Assembly: GCA_002399265.1 (NCBI GenBank)
Contig: DHDG01000071.1
Span: forward strand, 4,908-14,063
DNA from: Firmicutes bacterium UBA4882
GTDB taxonomy: Bacteria; Bacillota; UBA4882
Length of the DNA: 9,156 nucleotides
Direction of reading: 5' to 3'
Shown here in pieces: positions 5,026 to 9,156 of the stretch (positions within the stretch are counted from its first letter, which is position 1; each line of letters begins with the position of its first letter). The notes beneath the pieces are model-generated. The model was not told the origin of the DNA. It searched no databases and was given only the letters and a program-made list of their open reading frames with translations. Made by a program: the position numbers and the translations under genes.

Positions 5026-5814
5026 ATGTTAATTACCAGAGCCATTAGCGCTGTGATTTTCGCGATTGTTTTTTTGCTGGCCGCATGGTTGGGCAAGATC
5101 TGGTTTTTGCTCTTCATCGGATTGGTCTGTACTCTCGCAATCTTGGAGTTTGCGCAAATGGCTGACAAAACCGGCGTCCAAATTCATTCCGGATTATTAA
5201 TCGGTGTCAGTTTGGCCTTTCTGATCATATCTTATCTGCCATTTGCAGTGGGATTGATGGGGGCCTTCATTGCCTTAGCTGTACTCGTACTGATTGGAGC
5301 GCATTTTCTCGACGGCCGGCATGGGGTCTTTACCAAAATTGGCATTACGATTTTTGGATTTGCATATATTGCACTGCCTTTGGCGCTTTTGATCATGCTC
5401 CGGGAATACCCGGACGGCCGCGGCTTGGTCTACGTAATTGGTGTGCTCGTTTTCACCTGGGCTAGCGATGTTTGTGCCTACCTATTTGGTTCACTGCTTG
5501 GTAAGCATAAACTGGCCCCGAAAATCAGCCCCTCGAAAAGCATCGAAGGAGCTGTCGCCGGTCTGTTGGGCGCAGTGGCGGTGGCCTTTTTATGGGCGGC
5601 AATTTTCAAGGCGAATCTGCCGGCTGCGATTCTGATTGCCACAGTAAGTGCCATTGCTTCTCAGATTGGGGATCTCGCAGAATCAATGCTCAAACGTGAT
5701 ATTGGCATTAAGGACACTGGGAATCTCATTCCAGGGCACGGGGGCATACTCGACCGTTTCGACAGTTTGCTTTTTGTGGTGCCATTGTTTTATCTGATGG
5801 TAGTGTTTGCTTAG
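5026..5814 (+). CDS. cdsA: phosphatidate cytidylyltransferase (CDP-diglyceride synthase)
   Basis: CdsA converts phosphatidic acid and CTP to CDP-diacylglycerol, the branch point for all major phospholipids, in the cytoplasmic membrane. The 262-residue protein is very hydrophobic with roughly seven to eight membrane segments starting at residue 4. The C-terminal signature is intact: SQIGDLAESMLKRD (212-225), then KDTGNLIPGHGGILDRFDS (about 229-247), holding the Asp and Lys residues that bind Mg2+ and substrate in the family. The ATG at 5026 follows GGAGG (5010-5014) and AGGG closer to the start. The length is normal for Bacillota. The next gene starts 22 nt downstream. Confidence 0.96.
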   Translation: MLITRAISAVIFAIVFLLAAWLGKIWFLLFIGLVCTLAILEFAQMADKTGVQIHSGLLIGVSLAFLIISYLPFAVGLMGAFIALAVLVLIGAHFLDGRHGVFTKIGITIFGFAYIALPLALLIMLREYPDGRGLVYVIGVLVFTWASDVCAYLFGSLLGKHKLAPKISPSKSIEGAVAGLLGAVAVAFLWAAIFKANLPAAILIATVSAIASQIGDLAESMLKRDIGIKDTGNLIPGHGGILDRFDSLLFVVPLFYLMVVFA

Positions 5815-5824
5815 CGTTCGACAT

Positions 5825-5830
5825 GGAGGA
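5825..5830 (+). promoter_or_regulatory. ribosome binding site deciding the start of the YtvI-like gene
   Basis: GGAGGA lies 6 nt before ATG 5837 and selects it over the in-frame TTG at 5807, which overlaps the end of cdsA and has no site. A small stem CGTTC (5815-5819) with GAACG (5829-5833) can form around this site. Confidence 0.65.
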
Positions 5831-5836
5831 ACGATA

Positions 5837-6913
5837 ATGGTGCGGCATGTGATGGATCGGCATTTGCTGGTGTTGTTAATTTTGTCCGGCGCTACAATAA
5901 TTCTAGTCCTCGCCGTCAAGTATTTACTGCCGGTGGTTGCCCCCTTTGTGTTGGGTTTTTTTATATCAGCGATGATCGAACCTTTGATTGCGTTTGCGCA
6001 CCGGAAAATGCGGTTGCCGCGCAAAATAGCCGTGCCAATCGTCTTATTCCTGTTGTTGTTGGTATTGGCAGCCTTGCTCACGATCGGGGTGGCCCGTATC
6101 TATGTTGAATTGCGGCAGTTATTGGCTGAAATGCCGCTATTTCTTCAAAAGGCAGAAGAATTACTGAATCAACTGAGGAGTGTCTTTGTCGATTTGCCGG
6201 CCCAATTAGTCAGTTTATTGGATCAAGGCATCGCGACGGTTGCCGGCATTGCCGAAAAGCTGATTCTGATGGTTCTGGACACAGCCGCAAGGCTCCCAAA
6301 TGTGGTGCTGACAATTACTGTGGCGGTGATTGCCTCCTTTTTTATCAGTAAAGATAAGTATAGAATCATGGCTTTTTTCAAAGAAGCTTCTCCGGAAGAA
6401 TGGCGCGCTGATACAGTTTCGATGAAGGATGAGATTTTCGCATCCATGATGAATTATTTGCGCGCCCAGATCCTATTGGTGCTCTATACCACCGTGCTGA
6501 CAACTGTTCTCTTTTTCTCCATCGGTGTCAAACACGCACTGATTTTAGGGTTAGTGATGGGTTTGCTTGACTTTTTGCCAATGATCGGAGTGAGCGTAGT
6601 CTTTATCCCATGGATTGGCTACATGCTGCTGACCGGATCTTATGGCTTCGCCTTATTGCTGGCCGGAGTTTTTGCAGTGCAGCAATTTTCCAGACAAGCG
6701 CTGGAATCGTGGCTGGTCGGGGAACACTTAGGTGTACATCCGCTGGCGGTGCTGTTATCGGTGTGGGCGGGCATCAAATTGTTCGGTGTGGGCGGGTTTT
6801 TCTACGGCCCACTGATTTTGATTATCCTGAAGGCATTGGCCAAGGGGCTGGCGCATATCATACCCGCCCGCCCTGCCCGCAATAATGAGCCGCTGGATGG
6901 GATGGAGGACTAG
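5837..6913 (+). CDS. ytvI: AI-2E family transporter / YtvI-like membrane protein
   Basis: This 358-residue integral membrane protein belongs to the AI-2E/UPF0118 permease family. The subgroup resembles YtvI, a protein known from endospore formers and linked to sporulation; its substrate is unknown. Visible layout: two N-terminal membrane segments (about 10-52, with PFVLGFFISAMIEPLIAF), a third at about 57-83, a long amphipathic soluble region (about 85-150), a segment ending SFFISKDKYR (about 160-175), then a C-terminal cluster of hydrophobic segments. The C-terminal block PLAVLLSVWAGIKLFGVGG followed by FFYGPLILI is a family hallmark. The ATG at 5837 with GGAGGA 6 nt upstream is preferred to a TTG at 5807. 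The gene sits 5 nt before dxr, whose ribosome binding site lies in its last codons. AI-2E family is secure; the YtvI subgroup is a judgement from sequence style and context. Confidence 0.8.
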   Translation: MVRHVMDRHLLVLLILSGATIILVLAVKYLLPVVAPFVLGFFISAMIEPLIAFAHRKMRLPRKIAVPIVLFLLLLVLAALLTIGVARIYVELRQLLAEMPLFLQKAEELLNQLRSVFVDLPAQLVSLLDQGIATVAGIAEKLILMVLDTAARLPNVVLTITVAVIASFFISKDKYRIMAFFKEASPEEWRADTVSMKDEIFASMMNYLRAQILLVLYTTVLTTVLFFSIGVKHALILGLVMGLLDFLPMIGVSVVFIPWIGYMLLTGSYGFALLLAGVFAVQQFSRQALESWLVGEHLGVHPLAVLLSVWAGIKLFGVGGFFYGPLILIILKALAKGLAHIIPARPARNNEPLDGMED

Positions 6914-6918
6914 ACCAG

Positions 6919-8097
6919 GTGGGTAAAGGCAAAAATGTTGTCATTTTGGGATCAACCGGCTCAATCGGACGCCAGGCATTAGAGGTAATTGAAACGCTTG
7001 GTGAAGACTGGCATGTCGCAGCCGTGACAGCTGATCATAATTATGACTTACTCAACCAACAGATCAGGAAACATGGCTGTCGCTATGCCGCTTTGAACAG
7101 CCGTTCGGACGCTGCGAAGTTGCGTAACATTGCTCCGGAAGGGTGCCAGATATGGGAAGGTCCTGAAGCAATGCGGGATCTGGCGGCTTTGCCGGAAGCG
7201 GATGTCGTTTTGGTGGCGGTACTTGGGACAGCCGGCATCGAGCCGACGCTGGCGGCCCTGAAGGCCGGCAAACGCGTCGCCTTAGCCAATAAAGAAACAC
7301 TGGTTGCTGCCGGCGCTCTGATTATGCAGGCCGTGCGTCAGGCCGGTTCTACGGGGATGTTGGTGCCGGTGGACAGTGAGCATTCTGCCATTTTTCAGTG
7401 TCTGGTGGGACAGGATCAGGATGCGTTGGAGAGTATCACCCTGACGGCCTCTGGCGGCGCATTCCGTGATTATCCCCTTGCAGAACTGGCCAACGTTACT
7501 CCGGAGATGGCCCTGCGACATCCCAACTGGAATATGGGCCCGAAAATAACGATTGATTCAGCTACGTTGATGAATAAAGGCTTGGAAGTCATTGAAGCCC
7601 ATTGGCTTTTTGCGGTTGATTATCCTCAGATCAATGTCGCGATTCATCCTGGCAGTATGGTGCATTCCATGGTTCACTTGCGGGATGGCAGTATTCTCGC
7701 GCAACTGGGCGCTCCCGATATGCGGCTGCCAATTCAATATGCTTTTACATATCCGCGGCGTCCACCGAATAATTACCGTCGACTAAATCTGTTTGAGTGT
7801 GGGCCGCTGCTTTTCGAACCTCCCGATTTACAGCGTTTTCCGGCGCTTAAGCTAGCCTATGATGCTGGTACAGCGGGTGGAACAGCCCCGGCAGTTTTGA
7901 ATGCCGCCAATGAAGAAGCGGTGGCAGCCTTTCGGGCAGGGCGAGTCGCCTTTCTGGACATCGCCCGCATTGTAGCCGAAACGCTTGGGAAGCATATCAA
8001 CAGTACTTGGATACCTGATCTCGGAACAATTCTGGAAGCGGATGCGGTGGCGCGAGTCAGTGCCAACAGCATCATTCGCCGGTTGGAGGGGAAATAA
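6919..8097 (+). CDS. dxr: 1-deoxy-D-xylulose 5-phosphate reductoisomerase
   Basis: Dxr converts 1-deoxy-D-xylulose 5-phosphate to 2-C-methyl-D-erythritol 4-phosphate with NADPH, the first committed step of the MEP isoprenoid pathway, in the cytoplasm. It is the target of fosmidomycin. The 392-residue protein has the nucleotide-binding GSTGSIGRQALEVI (11-24), ALANKETLVAAG, metal ligands Asp152 and Glu154 in VDSEHSA, TASGGAFRD, and MNKGLEVIEAHWLF (218-231) with Asn219, Lys220 and the third metal ligand Glu223. The IHPGSMVHSMV block is also intact, so the enzyme should be active. The start is GTG at 6919 with GGAGGA (6904-6909) 9 nt upstream inside the preceding gene. rseP begins 1 nt after the stop. 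The product ultimately supplies the substrate of UppS. Confidence 0.97.
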   Translation: MGKGKNVVILGSTGSIGRQALEVIETLGEDWHVAAVTADHNYDLLNQQIRKHGCRYAALNSRSDAAKLRNIAPEGCQIWEGPEAMRDLAALPEADVVLVAVLGTAGIEPTLAALKAGKRVALANKETLVAAGALIMQAVRQAGSTGMLVPVDSEHSAIFQCLVGQDQDALESITLTASGGAFRDYPLAELANVTPEMALRHPNWNMGPKITIDSATLMNKGLEVIEAHWLFAVDYPQINVAIHPGSMVHSMVHLRDGSILAQLGAPDMRLPIQYAFTYPRRPPNNYRRLNLFECGPLLFEPPDLQRFPALKLAYDAGTAGGTAPAVLNAANEEAVAAFRAGRVAFLDIARIVAETLGKHINSTWIPDLGTILEADAVARVSANSIIRRLEGK

Positions 8098-8098
8098 C

Positions 8099-9156
8099 AT
8101 GCTGGTTGTTCATATCCTTTGGACTTTGCTGGCTTTAAACTTATTGGTACTCGCGCATGAGGGCGGCCATTACCTGGCTGCCAGAAAGGCGGGTATCAAA
8201 ATCTACGAATTCTCGATTGGATTCGGTCCGCGTCTTTTTGGCTGGCGCAAGAACGACATTGACTATTCAGTGCGTGCCTTGTTTCTGGGAGGCTTCGTAC
8301 GCATGGCTGGCGTCGAGGAGACGATCGAGGGCGGTAAAGATGATGAGCAGCTGGCCGATGATGATCCATCCAATTTTAAAAACAAATCGCTGTGGGCTAG
8401 AGTAGCGGTCCTTTTTGCCGGACCGTTCAGCAATTACGTAGTCGCTTTCATTCTGTTCGCGGTCGCTTATGCCTTTTTCGGTGTTCCCTATGATATTGTC
8501 GATGAACAAGCCAAAGTTGGTTATGTAATTGCCAAATCACCGGCTTATCAGTCAGGGTTAGCGGTTGGTGACAAGATTGTGGCCATTGACGGTCAGCCCA
8601 TTGAAAATTGGGATGCCATGACCGCTATCATTCGCCAGAATCCCGAGAAGAAGCTGACGCTGACGATCAGTAGGAACGGCCAAAATCTGAGTATTGATAT
8701 TATCCCGCGACAGGCGTTTGGGCAAACGGAGCCGTATGGTGAAATTGGCGTCCAGCGGGAGATCTCTCTTAAGCGCCTGGGATTTGTAGATAGCATAAAA
8801 ACGGCTGGTCGGCAAGTCTGGTATCTGAATGTCGCCACCGTGCGAGTACTGACCGGCAAAGAAAAGGCTGATTTCATGGGCCCGGTCGGTTTGGTCAGCG
8901 AGGTCGGGCAGGCTACCCAAAAGGGTGCCGGGTGGTTCTTGCAGATTATTGCAGCCGTATCCGGCAGCTTGGCGTTTTTCAACTTGATCCCCATTCCGTT
9001 GCCATTACTGGATGGGGGCTGGATTATGATATTGATCATTGAAAAAATCCTCCGGAGAGAGTTTAGCCAAAACCAGAAAGCCATTGCTCAGATGATTGGT
9101 CTGGCGGCTGTCCTGGTATTATTCGTGGTAGTCACGTGGGGCGATATTTCCGGTTT
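8099..9156 (+). CDS. rseP: RIP metalloprotease RseP (site-2 protease), 3' end cut off
   Basis: This is an intramembrane zinc metalloprotease of the M50 family, which cleaves anti-sigma factors and residual signal peptides within the membrane. The open frame runs 352 codons to the window edge without a stop. The zinc motif is HEGGH (residues 20-24) in the first membrane segment; one PDZ domain spans about residues 140-205 (PAYQSGLAVGDKIVAIDGQPI). A GPVGLVSEVG region follows, then the C-terminal NLIPIP...LLDGG segment with the third zinc ligand Asp. That segment reads PIPLPLLDGGW, two residues longer than the usual PIPxLDGG. The ATG at 8099 is 1 nt after the dxr stop, with GGAGGGG (8085-8091) 7 nt upstream. 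Only a few C-terminal residues are probably missing. The order dxr-rseP is typical in Bacillota. Confidence 0.95.
   Translation, partial: MLVVHILWTLLALNLLVLAHEGGHYLAARKAGIKIYEFSIGFGPRLFGWRKNDIDYSVRALFLGGFVRMAGVEETIEGGKDDEQLADDDPSNFKNKSLWARVAVLFAGPFSNYVVAFILFAVAYAFFGVPYDIVDEQAKVGYVIAKSPAYQSGLAVGDKIVAIDGQPIENWDAMTAIIRQNPEKKLTLTISRNGQNLSIDIIPRQAFGQTEPYGEIGVQREISLKRLGFVDSIKTAGRQVWYLNVATVRVLTGKEKADFMGPVGLVSEVGQATQKGAGWFLQIIAAVSGSLAFFNLIPIPLPLLDGGWIMILIIEKILRREFSQNQKAIAQMIGLAAVLVLFVVVTWGDISG

Noticed and set aside
8593..9084. - strand open frame of 163 codons inside rseP
   Set aside because: The + strand reading gives a full M50 protease with zinc motif, PDZ domain and LDGG segment through this region; the antisense frame shows no recognisable motif.
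1..9156. CRISPR array, tRNA, rRNA, insertion sequence or phage attachment site
   Set aside because: No spaced direct repeats, cloverleaf-like element, transposase frame or terminal inverted repeats were seen on reading both strands.

Overview
The window is a conserved housekeeping operon of a low-to-mid GC Gram-positive-type bacterium (Bacillota). It holds eight co-directional genes on the + strand: rpsB (S2), tsf (EF-Ts), pyrH (UMP kinase), frr (ribosome recycling factor), uppS (undecaprenyl diphosphate synthase), cdsA (CDP-diglyceride synthase), a YtvI/AI-2E-type membrane protein, dxr (DXP reductoisomerase) and rseP (site-2 protease, cut by the window edge). The lineage clues are the short (217 aa) EF-Ts, very strong GGAGG-type ribosome binding sites, frequent GTG/TTG starts, and a membrane protein of the kind tied to sporulation. 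A spore-forming member of the Negativicutes or a related Clostridia group fits best. This is an inference from gene order and protein style, not a proven assignment.

Layout. Positions 1-185 carry the C-terminal 60 residues of an unrecognised + strand protein. A convergent - strand gene (260-766) encodes a hemerythrin-type HHE di-iron protein. Positions 767-1191 are non-coding: a - strand intrinsic terminator at 836-877, an AT-rich stretch at about 943-977, the rpsB promoter (1046-1074, extended -10) and an rpsB leader of about 110 nt. From 1192 the operon runs to the window end. Gaps are sizeable in the first half (81 nt rpsB-tsf, 160 nt tsf-pyrH, 82 nt frr-uppS), and each holds a hairpin; two of these are full intrinsic terminators. 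In the second half the genes are packed tightly (18, 22, 5 and 1 nt gaps) and pyrH overlaps frr.

How the genes work together. rpsB, tsf and frr serve translation (small subunit, elongation, recycling). pyrH makes UDP, the precursor of all pyrimidine nucleotides and of UDP-sugars. dxr starts committed MEP isoprenoid synthesis, and uppS turns the resulting isoprenoids into the C55 lipid carrier for cell-wall synthesis. cdsA makes CDP-diacylglycerol for phospholipids, and rseP is an intramembrane protease for envelope signalling. The operon thus couples growth-rate genes to envelope building. The intercistronic terminators could step expression down from the abundant S2 and EF-Ts products to the low-abundance membrane enzymes.

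I found no mobile element, CRISPR array, tRNA, rRNA or clear novel multi-gene system. The points most worth a second look are the promoter-plus-terminator unit with no ORF upstream of the hemerythrin gene, the rpsB leader with pseudoknot topology, and the two intercistronic terminators.
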